The notes below the pieces were generated by a model, which made no database searches, had not been told where the DNA came from, and saw nothing but the letters and a program-made list of their open reading frames with translations. A stretch of 64,000 bases of DNA. Source: FEN-299 sp963727765. Its GTDB lineage: Bacteria > Acidobacteriota > Vicinamibacteria > Vicinamibacterales > Fen-181. This document shows positions 15,837 through 22,306 of the stretch, one piece after another. A program made the translations under genes and the position numbers. Each line of letters starts with the position of its first letter. Within the stretch, counting starts at the first letter, position 1. Where the stretch lies: contig CAVSGZ010000009.1 in the NCBI GenBank assembly GCA_963727765.1, positions 124,001 through 188,000 on the forward strand, written 5' to 3'.

Positions 15837-16775
15837 GTGGCGAACGACCGGTTCGACCGCTTCGTGGCCGCGTTCGGCGCCGACCGCGTGCGCCGCGAGG
15901 TCCCGCTCGCCCCGCTGACGACCTTCAGGATCGGCGGTCCCGCGGAGTGCCTGGTCGAAGCGCGCGATTCGCGGCAACTCGCCGACGCGCTCGCGCTGGC
16001 CTGGGAAATCGGGATCCCGACCCTCGTCCTCGGCGGAGGGTCCAACGTCTTGGTGAGCGACGCGGGGGTGCGTGGCGTCGTCATCCACGCGCACGGGGGC
16101 GAGACGTCGCCGGAAGGGGAGTCCGGTGTCCGGGCGGACTCGGGCGTGCGGTTGAACGGCGTGATTCGGTGGACCATCTCACGCGGCCTTGCCGGCATCG
16201 AGGTGTTCGCCGGCACACCGGGCTCGGTGGGCGGCGCGGTGTGCGGCAACGCGCATTACGCCGGACAGTCGATCGGCGACCTGGTCCGCTCGGTCCGGAC
16301 GATGGCTCCGGAGCGCGGGATCACCGACGTGCCGGCTGCCGAGATGGCGTTTGAGTACGGCCGAAGCCGCGTGCAGCCGAGCGGCGAGATCGTGCTGTCG
16401 GTGGCACTCGAGCTCGGCCCGGGGGCTGATCCATCTGCGCTTCGCGAGGCGGCGCGCCGCTCGCTCGCGCACCGTCAGCGCACCCAGCCGCTCGGCCTGC
16501 CGAGCGCGGGCTGCGTCTTCCGCAACCCGGATCCGACAGTCGACCGCGTGCCCAAGGGGATCCCGCCTTCGGCCGGGGCGCTCATTGACCGCGCGGGGCT
16601 GAAGGGGCTGGCGATCGGCGGCGCGCGCGTCTCGTCGGTGCACGCCAACTTCATCGTCAACGAAGGAGGCGCGACCTCTGGCGACGTGCGCCGCCTGATC
16701 GAGAAGTGCCGCGATGAGGTGCGGGCCCGCTTCGGGGTCACGCTTCGCGAGGAGATTCGCCTGATCGGCCGGTAG
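15837..16775 (+). CDS. murB: UDP-N-acetylenolpyruvoylglucosamine reductase MurB
   Basis: MurB (312 residues) reduces enolpyruvyl-UDP-GlcNAc to UDP-MurNAc with FAD and NADPH. The FAD-binding domain shows TTFRIGGPAECLVE (about 23-36), LGGGSNVLVSDAGV and GTPGSVGGAVCGNAHYAG. The C-terminal part has QPLGLPSAGCVFRNP and IGGARVSSVHANFIVNEGGATSGDV. The residue that protonates the product is Ser in E. coli MurB (AGSFFKNP); here it is Cys (AGCVFRNP), a variant also found in other MurBs. GTG at 15837 directly abuts the mpl stop. Confidence 0.94.
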   Translation: MANDRFDRFVAAFGADRVRREVPLAPLTTFRIGGPAECLVEARDSRQLADALALAWEIGIPTLVLGGGSNVLVSDAGVRGVVIHAHGGETSPEGESGVRADSGVRLNGVIRWTISRGLAGIEVFAGTPGSVGGAVCGNAHYAGQSIGDLVRSVRTMAPERGITDVPAAEMAFEYGRSRVQPSGEIVLSVALELGPGADPSALREAARRSLAHRQRTQPLGLPSAGCVFRNPDPTVDRVPKGIPPSAGALIDRAGLKGLAIGGARVSSVHANFIVNEGGATSGDVRRLIEKCRDEVRARFGVTLREEIRLIGR

Positions 16776-16830
16776 GAGCGGCGTTCACGTGACGGGGCGC
16801 CCCGGGGGCGAGCAGGAGTGGGGGAGGCCT

Positions 16831-18087
16831 GTGTCCACATTGCTGATTGAAGGCGGCCGCGCGCTGTCAGGGCGGGTGGTGGTCGGCGGCAACAAGAACG
16901 CCGCGCTGCCGCTCATCGCCGCGTGCCTGCTCACCGACGAGGAGTGCGTCCTCACCAACGTGCCGCACATCAGCGACGTCGAGGTGATGGCGCGCCTTCT
17001 GGCCGATCTCGGCGCCGAGGTCGAGGGGATCGGCACCAGCACGCTGCGCATCAGGTGCTCGCGCGTCGAGCGCGACCAGCCGCAGAGCAGCCTCGTGGGT
17101 CGCCTGAGGGGATCGGTGCTCTTGCTCGGCCCGCTGCTCGCGCGCCGGGGCAGCGTGAGAATCGCGCCGCCGGGAGGGGACTTCCCGGCGCGCCGCACCA
17201 TCGCGATGCACCTCGGCGCGCTGCGCGCGATGGGTGCGCAGGAGCTCGAGGGCGAGGGGCACGTGCTCGAGGTGCCGAAGGGGCTGACCGGCGCCTCGAT
17301 GTACCTCGAGGAGGCGTCGGTGACCGGCACCGAGACCGCCCTGCTGGCCGCGGCCTCCGCGCGAGGCCTCACCGAGATCCGCCACGCCGCCTGCGAGCCG
17401 CACGTCGTCGAATTGTGCGCGTTCCTGCGCAAGATGGGGGCCGGGGTGTCGGGCGAGGGGACGCACACGATCCGCGTCGAGGGGGCGGCGCGCCTGAGGG
17501 GCGCCACGCACCGGTTGAACGGCGACTACATCGAGGCCGGCAGCTGGGCCGTGGTGGCGGCGGTGACCGGCGGTTCGATCGACGTCGAGGGTGCGCGCGC
17601 GGAGGATATCGAGGTGGTGGCGTCGGTGCTGCAGCGGATGCAGGTGCGCTGCGAGTTCGACGACGCCCGGCTGAGAGTGGAGGCGTCGACGCCGGCCGGC
17701 GGCTCGCGGATCGTCACCGGCCTGTGGCCGGGGGTGCCGAGCGATCTCATCAGCCTCATCACCGTGCTGGCGACGCAGGCCACCGGCCGCACGCTGCTCC
17801 ACGACTGGATGTACGAGCTGCGGCTGTTCGCGCTGGAGCAGTTGAGCGGGATGGGGGCCGACCTCTTCCTGTGCGATCCCCACCGGATCATCGTCACTGG
17901 ACCGCGCACGCTGAGGGGCCGGACGCTCGACACCCGCGACCTGCGGTCGGGCATGGCCCTGGCCGCGGCGGCGCTGGCCGCGCAGGGGCAGAGCCGCCTG
18001 GGTCCGCTCGAGACGGTCGAGCGGGGCTACGCCGACCTGACGGCGCATCTGCAGGCGCTCGGCGCGCAGGTTAGTCGCGAGGCGTAG
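16831..18087 (+). CDS. murA: UDP-N-acetylglucosamine 1-carboxyvinyltransferase with Cys-to-Asp active site
   Basis: MurA (about 418 residues) transfers enolpyruvate from PEP to UDP-GlcNAc, the first committed wall step. Lys22-Asn23 sit in VVGGNKNAALPL, as in E. coli. The PEP-loop region reads LLGPLLARRGSVRIAPPGGDFPARR: the catalytic Cys (C115 in E. coli) is replaced by Asp117 (codon at 17179-17181). The active-site Arg pair follows, and WPGVPSDLISLI carries the substrate-binding Asp. GTG at 16831 is preferred because GGGGAGG lies just upstream; the frame is open from 16789. It ends the nagZ-murA operon. A divergent paralogue role cannot be excluded. Confidence 0.88.
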   Translation: MSTLLIEGGRALSGRVVVGGNKNAALPLIAACLLTDEECVLTNVPHISDVEVMARLLADLGAEVEGIGTSTLRIRCSRVERDQPQSSLVGRLRGSVLLLGPLLARRGSVRIAPPGGDFPARRTIAMHLGALRAMGAQELEGEGHVLEVPKGLTGASMYLEEASVTGTETALLAAASARGLTEIRHAACEPHVVELCAFLRKMGAGVSGEGTHTIRVEGAARLRGATHRLNGDYIEAGSWAVVAAVTGGSIDVEGARAEDIEVVASVLQRMQVRCEFDDARLRVEASTPAGGSRIVTGLWPGVPSDLISLITVLATQATGRTLLHDWMYELRLFALEQLSGMGADLFLCDPHRIIVTGPRTLRGRTLDTRDLRSGMALAAAALAAQGQSRLGPLETVERGYADLTAHLQALGAQVSREA

Positions 18088-18094
18088 ACAGTAG

Positions 18095-18158
18095 GCGCAG
18101 GCCTCAAGGCCTGCGCTATCTGAAGAGGTACCGGATAACGCAGGGCTTCAGCCCTGCG
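18095..18158. terminator. Two related GC-rich hairpins between convergent murA and lolA
   Basis: Hairpin 1: GCGCAGGCC (18095-18103), loop TCAA, GGCCTGCGC. Hairpin 2: CGCAGGGC (18139-18146), loop TTCA, GCCCTGCG (ending 18158). Both share a GCAGG core with a 4-base loop and flanking CTA/TAT. They lie between two converging genes and lack T-tracts, so they may be REP-like elements acting as bidirectional RNA stops. Confidence 0.6.
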
Positions 18159-18166
18159 CTAGGCCT

Positions 18167-18829
18167 TCAACGTTTCGTCGCGTCGGTGACGACGTCGACG
18201 CCTCGGGGGATCTGGAAGACGAAGTCGCTGTCGGGAATCGCGACGTTCTCGCGCAGCCGCGTGAAGACGAAGGTGGACGTGCCGCCCTGCGCGTCGGAAG
18301 TGACCAGCGTCCGGATCTGGAGGCTGGCGCGATCGACCACGAGGACGATCCAGTCGTAGTCGCGCTGCGGCCGTGTCGGCACCAGCTTCAGCGCCACCTC
18401 GGTCGGCGCGACCGACGGGGCCGACGCGAACGAGGCCGTGAAATCGCGGAGAATGTTCCCCTTGCCGGCGAGGAAGAGCGCCGGGCTGCTGGCCTCGTCT
18501 GCCGGCGGCACCTGGCTCACAAGAACCTGGCGGTCTTCGGGGATGTAGGACCAGAGCGTCCGTCCGTCGGAGACGAACACCTTCTTTTCCGGGCTCGTGT
18601 ACAACCACCGCATCATGCCCGGCTTCTTGACGAGCAGCGTTCCCCGCTCGGTGACCTTCTGGCCGAGAACGCCCCCTTCGTAAATGTGCTCGAAGTCAGC
18701 CGAGAAATCCCGGATCTGCTCGTAGCGTCGCTGAAGATCCCGCGCCAGGTCCGCCGCGGTGGGCGTCGGCTGCGACCCCGGGGACGGGAGTGTCGCCAGG
18801 ACGAGGAAGAGGACGATCACAGAGGGCAT
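18167..18829 (-). CDS. lolA: Outer-membrane lipoprotein carrier protein LolA
   Basis: LolA carries lipoproteins across the periplasm to the outer membrane. The 220-residue protein starts with a signal peptide (MPSVIVLFLVLATLPSPG). The half-barrel is indicated by LQRRYEQIRDFSADFEHIY (about 32-50), GTLLVKKPGMMRWLYTSPEKKVFVSDGRTLWSYIPEDRQVLV (split here as two adjoining strands), and a C-terminal FQIPRGVDVV. Those segments are typical of LolA. It is the last gene of a minus-strand set with a DUF2723 membrane protein and a rhodanese-like protein. LolB and the LolCDE ABC transporter are not in the window. Confidence 0.9.
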   Translation of the reverse strand: MPSVIVLFLVLATLPSPGSQPTPTAADLARDLQRRYEQIRDFSADFEHIYEGGVLGQKVTERGTLLVKKPGMMRWLYTSPEKKVFVSDGRTLWSYIPEDRQVLVSQVPPADEASSPALFLAGKGNILRDFTASFASAPSVAPTEVALKLVPTRPQRDYDWIVLVVDRASLQIRTLVTSDAQGGTSTFVFTRLRENVAIPDSDFVFQIPRGVDVVTDATKR

Positions 18830-18868
18830 CGGTAGTCTCTGACATCACGATAGCACGGACATCGCCGA

Positions 18869-20767
18869 TTATCGGCCTGCGGCCGTCCGCACGATGAACC
18901 GTCGCTGCGGCGCGAACAGGCCGCCCTCCCACGTTCTGAACGTGGCGCGCCCCTCGTCGTCGAGCGCGACGAGGGAGACGCCGCGGTCGAGCGCCGCCTG
19001 GTGTCGTCGGTTCACGATCACGTGGCCGAACCCCATGCGGCGAATCGTGTCGTCGGGCACCCAGCATTCGAACCGCACGTCGACGTCCTGTCCCTCGACG
19101 GTCGTTCGAATCCGGAACGGGTCATCGCTCGACCGGCTGAACGCCGGCGCCTCACCGACCCGGCCAGCCACGACGACGAAGCAATCGAGCGGCAGTTCGC
19201 CCGCGGCCATCCCCAACCGGCGGGCAGCGGCCGCGACGTCGGCCCGAGCGACCGGCGCATCCATGTATGGCTCGATGATCGTCATCACGTAGCGTGTGCC
19301 TGGCGGCAAAGCGGCTACCCGCTCCTCGAGCGACGGCGCGGGCACGCGCGCGTCCTGCTCGAGCGTGTAGAGATCGCCATAGAGCTGCCGGACCATCCGG
19401 GCCGAGCCCTCCGTGAGCAGCACGGTCCGGCCGAGTTCCCCGTTGCGCGAGACCAGGATGGGGAAATAGAGCAGCGCGTCCGGCACGTCGAAGATGACCA
19501 GGTCGGGCCGGGTGTACTTCATGTAGTAGTCGAAGCCGTTGTGGAGCTGCCACTCCATGTCGTTGCCGAGAATCTCGCGCGCGCCGTCCATGCCTGCGGT
19601 GATCCGGTCGCAGAACTGCGTCGGCTCGCGGTCGTCGCTCCGGTCCATTGCGGGGTAGGTGTCGTACGCCCTCCACGCTGGGTAAGCGAGGAGCACGATG
19701 CCGACCAGCGACATGGCCGGCCGACGTCCGCCGGCTCGCAGCGCCCACACCACCCAGGCCGCTCCGCAACCAGCCGCCAGGGCGAATGCCCAGTGCGCGG
19801 GGAGGTAGAAGACGTGCGTGTCGCCGACGTTGTAAGTGAACGCGAAGACCCAGTTGACCAGCCAGAGCAGGAGCAGCAGGATGCCCAGCTGTCGGCGTCG
19901 CCAGAGCAGCCACGCAAAGCCGGCGACGGCGGCCGTGATGCCCGGGATGCCGAACTGCTGGCGCAGATCGAACCAAGCCATCGCGAACCGGTCCGGCAGC
20001 ATCGCCCAAGGCACGCCCCAGACCATGGTCGCCCGCCAGTCGGACTTGGTCACGTCGAACCAGAAGGTGCGCAGCAGCTCGGCCCAGGTGGCGTTCGGGT
20101 AGTCGACCACGAGCCACCGCATGTTCCAGGCGTATTGGAGCGAGAAGAGCGCTGCCAGGCCGGTCGCCAGGAGGAGCACCCGCGGGCGCAGTATCGAGGC
20201 CGGACCGTCGGGGGCGGCCATCAGCAGGAAGACCGCGAAGCCCGGCATCAGCAGGACCATCTGCAGGTGGTTGCCGAAGCCCAGCGCGTAGATCGAAAAG
20301 AAGAGGGCGAGACGGGGCAGCGTCGGCCGACGCCGCCAGGCGAGCAGGGCGAGGAGGCAGGCGCCTGCGACCAGCAGGTGCAGCGCGTACACCTCGGCGA
20401 TGATGGCCTGCGACCAGAACGTGTACGAACCCGCGAGCAGCAAGCCGGCGACCAGGCCGGCGACCAGCGTGCCGCCCAGTTCGGCGCCCGCGAGCACCAC
20501 GAAACCCACAGCAAGCGCCGCGGCGATTGCCGAGCCGAGGTTGACGGCGCGCGCCGGCTCGACCGGCAGCAGGTGCACCAGCGATCCGTTCAGGGCGAAG
20601 TAGAGGGGATAGCCCTGTCGCGGAACCAGCGCCCGCTCGCCCGAGATGGTCTCGAACGACGCGGTGTCGCCGAGGTCCTGGCCGGGGAGCAGTGTCTCGG
20701 AGTAGAGGAAGAAAGCGATGGCCGCCATCAGGATGGCGGCCACGACGCGCGCGCGGGAGAACAGCAC
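18869..20767 (-). CDS. DUF2723-type multispanning membrane protein
   Basis: This 632-residue protein has about ten hydrophobic segments in its first 390 residues, with the DUF2723 hallmark GDTASFETISG and QGYPLYFAL (about 32-60), a context like that of GT-C glycosyltransferases where an early loop carries an Asp. A soluble C-terminal domain (about 400-632) includes LGNDMEWQLHNGFDYYMKYTRPDLVIFDV when read in shorter blocks, and ends in the envelope or cytoplasm. DUF2723 proteins are suspected lipid-linked sugar transferases; the substrate is unknown. The gene starts 16 bases after the rhodanese gene and precedes lolA. Confidence 0.8.
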   Translation of the reverse strand: MLFSRARVVAAILMAAIAFFLYSETLLPGQDLGDTASFETISGERALVPRQGYPLYFALNGSLVHLLPVEPARAVNLGSAIAAALAVGFVVLAGAELGGTLVAGLVAGLLLAGSYTFWSQAIIAEVYALHLLVAGACLLALLAWRRRPTLPRLALFFSIYALGFGNHLQMVLLMPGFAVFLLMAAPDGPASILRPRVLLLATGLAALFSLQYAWNMRWLVVDYPNATWAELLRTFWFDVTKSDWRATMVWGVPWAMLPDRFAMAWFDLRQQFGIPGITAAVAGFAWLLWRRRQLGILLLLLWLVNWVFAFTYNVGDTHVFYLPAHWAFALAAGCGAAWVVWALRAGGRRPAMSLVGIVLLAYPAWRAYDTYPAMDRSDDREPTQFCDRITAGMDGAREILGNDMEWQLHNGFDYYMKYTRPDLVIFDVPDALLYFPILVSRNGELGRTVLLTEGSARMVRQLYGDLYTLEQDARVPAPSLEERVAALPPGTRYVMTIIEPYMDAPVARADVAAAARRLGMAAGELPLDCFVVVAGRVGEAPAFSRSSDDPFRIRTTVEGQDVDVRFECWVPDDTIRRMGFGHVIVNRRHQAALDRGVSLVALDDEGRATFRTWEGGLFAPQRRFIVRTAAGR

Positions 20768-20783
20768 GACTTGACCCGGGCCT

Positions 20784-21152
20784 TCAGGCCTTGGCTGGCG
20801 GCGGGGCCGGCTTGGGCGCGCTCTTGGTGTCGACGGGGAAGTTGGCTCCGGCCCACTCGGCGATGCCGCCTTTGAGCACGGCCACCTTGAAGCCGCGGCC
20901 GATGAGCTCCACGGCCGCGCGGGAACCGGTCACCTCGTCCGGGTCGGAGTCGTAGACGACGATGTCGCGGTCTCGGGGGAGCTTGGCGGCGTCGATGGCG
21001 TCGGCCATCATGCGCAGGGCGCCCGGCAGCGTCACCGTGCTGTGCTCGTAAGCGTATTTCAGGCGGACATCGAGAATTGCCGGCCTGGCTGAGGCGTCCT
21101 CGCTCTCGAGCCGCTGCTTGAGTTCTTCCTTGGTGATGCGGGAAACGGGCAT
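20784..21152 (-). CDS. Rhodanese-fold protein lacking the catalytic cysteine
   Basis: This 122-residue single-domain protein has the rhodanese pattern: ILDVRLKYAYEHSTVTLPGAL (about 25-45; the CH2A motif), an active-site region VVYDSDPDEVTGSRAAVEL (about 65-83) and VAVLKGGIAEWAGANFPVD at the end. In active enzymes the loop begins with Cys (VVYCSCP-E). Here both positions are Asp, so sulfurtransferase activity is not expected and a binding or phosphatase-like role is possible. A Lys/Pro/Ala-rich tail ends the protein. It is the first gene of the rhodanese-DUF2723-lolA set. Confidence 0.85.
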   Translation of the reverse strand: MPVSRITKEELKQRLESEDASARPAILDVRLKYAYEHSTVTLPGALRMMADAIDAAKLPRDRDIVVYDSDPDEVTGSRAAVELIGRGFKVAVLKGGIAEWAGANFPVDTKSAPKPAPPPAKA

Positions 21153-21206
21153 GCGGTATTGTCCCCGCGGCGCGCCGGCGCCGTCAAGCGCAGAGCCGCG
21201 CGCGCG

Positions 21207-21236
21207 TTGCGGGGGCTGACAGGGCCGTGTTAGAAT
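21207..21236 (+). promoter_or_regulatory. Probable promoter of tRNA-Ala
   Basis: TTGCGG (21207-21212), an 18-base spacer and TAGAAT (21231-21236) lie upstream of the tRNA. Transcription would start near 21243, about 34 bases before the mature 5' end. Confidence 0.55.
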
Positions 21237-21276
21237 CGTGGTTCCCGTCGGGCCTCCGACGGGCTTCCTTGGGAGT

Positions 21277-21352
<76 letters not shown>

Positions 21353-21370
21353 GCCTTTGCTCATGAATGC

Positions 21371-21472
21371 AGGCGAAGGCTGTCCGCCGTAGCCATGCGA
21401 GGGGAAGATCGAGTCGGAGCATTGCGAAGGTGGACCGCGCAAAGGCTCAGGGCTCAAGGCTCACGACTCAAG
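21371..21472. repeat. Degenerate intergenic repeat and GGCTCA tandem copies
   Basis: GCGAAGGCTGTCCGCC (from 21373) is followed by GCGAAGGTGGACCGCG (from 21424), two related units in which GTCCGCC and GGTGGACC are near inverted copies. Then come AGGCTCAGGGCTCAAGGCTC and ACGACTCAAG at 21443-21472, about four copies of GGCTCA-like units. The block lies between tRNA-Ala and the toxin gene and is non-coding. Confidence 0.5.
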
Positions 21473-21531
21473 TCGAATCCAAGCCGACAGCCGCGGAGTG
21501 GCTGCCCCGAGTTTCCTGCGCACGGACGGTT

Positions 21532-21939
21532 TCACTCGGCCGGCGGCCGGCGGCTCGCGCGGCGCGAATTCGCCCTGAGCCAGTCGGCAAACTCCCGCTC
21601 GCTCAGCTCGCCCACTGCCAGCGCAAGCGTCCGGATCGTCGCGTCAGCCTCCCCCGCATCGAACCGGCAGCCATTCAGCTCCAGGAACAGGACTGCCACC
21701 GCGAAGCCCGTGCGCTCGTTCCCGTCGAGGAAGGCGTGGTTCTTCACCAGCCCGACGGCGTACGAGGCCGCCAGGTCGAACACCGTGGGACTGCCGCACG
21801 CCAGCAAGTTCTCCGGGCGAGCCAGTGCGGACAGCAGCAGGCCGACGTCACGCACGCCGACGGAACCACCGAAGGCCGCCAGCAGCTGCTCGTGGAGGGC
21901 GATGACCGTCTCGGGCAGCACCCACTCGGGCCGCCTCAC
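21532..21939 (-). CDS. doc: Doc-like toxin (death-on-curing, Fic/Doc fold)
   Basis: This 135-residue protein matches the Doc family: an N-terminal LPETVIALHEQLLAAFGG-VGVRDVGLLLSALARPEN and the active-site motif NHAFLDGNERTGFAVAVLFLELNG (about 67-90). Doc consensus is HxFx(D/N)(A/G)N(K/G)R; here the residue after Asn is Glu (HAFLDGNER). P1 Doc phosphorylates EF-Tu; whether this one does is unknown. The GTG start at 21939 overlaps the stop of the antitoxin gene (GTGA), so the two are translationally coupled, antitoxin first. Confidence 0.88.
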   Translation of the reverse strand: MRRPEWVLPETVIALHEQLLAAFGGSVGVRDVGLLLSALARPENLLACGSPTVFDLAASYAVGLVKNHAFLDGNERTGFAVAVLFLELNGCRFDAGEADATIRTLALAVGELSEREFADWLRANSRRASRRPPAE

Positions 21940-22166
21940 TTGGCCAGCTCGCGCAGCGTGCTTCGATAGCGGCGGATGATGCCCTGGGCCACGTCGAGTT
22001 GTCGCGTGACGTCCGCTGACGTCGGGCTCATGCGCAGGCTGCCGTCCCCCGATTCGGTGACGCACACCGTGTCGCCCGCGCTGACGTTGAGATACGCGAG
22101 GGCTTCCTTCGGCAGGACGAGACCGACCGAGTTGCCCACCTTACGCAGCTTGAGTTCGAGGACCAT
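21936..22166 (-). CDS. AbrB/MazE-type antitoxin
   Basis: This 76-residue protein has the SpoVT/AbrB swapped-hairpin DNA-binding fold: LELKLRKVGNSVGLVLPKEA (about 3-22), then YLNVSAGDTVCVTE. The acidic, helical C-terminus (VTRQLDVAQGIIRRYRSTL) probably binds the Doc-like toxin encoded directly downstream. MazE/AbrB antitoxins are usually paired with MazF or PIN toxins, while Doc commonly pairs with Phd, although AbrB-Doc pairs are known. The start is ATG at 22166. Antitoxin-toxin complexes generally repress their own promoter; the promoter is visible just upstream. Confidence 0.85.
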   Translation of the reverse strand: MVLELKLRKVGNSVGLVLPKEALAYLNVSAGDTVCVTESGDGSLRMSPTSADVTRQLDVAQGIIRRYRSTLRELAK

Positions 22167-22172
22167 GGTGTG

Positions 22173-22201
22173 AGTGTAGCCACATCTGTTATAACGTTCA
22201 A
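22173..22201 (-). promoter_or_regulatory. Promoter of the AbrB-Doc operon
   Basis: On the minus strand TTGAAC (22201-22196), a 17-base spacer and TACACT (22178-22173) form a sigma-70 promoter. The antitoxin ATG begins 7 bases after the -10, so the transcript could be leaderless; no Shine-Dalgarno sequence is visible. The spacer contains GTTATAAC, a palindrome that could bind the antitoxin. Confidence 0.65.
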
Positions 22202-22306
22202 GCAGGTCGGCGCCGCATGGCTGGACCTCCCAATGATGCGCGCCTTCTGTCGCAGCGGGGCGCGGTGGGCCGGATGGACTCTCCGGTCGCGGGTGAACCG
22301 CGGGGC

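Noticed and set aside
16831..18087. EPSP synthase (AroA) instead of MurA
   Set aside because: GGNKNAALPL at the N-terminus and location beside murB and mpl fit MurA, not AroA.
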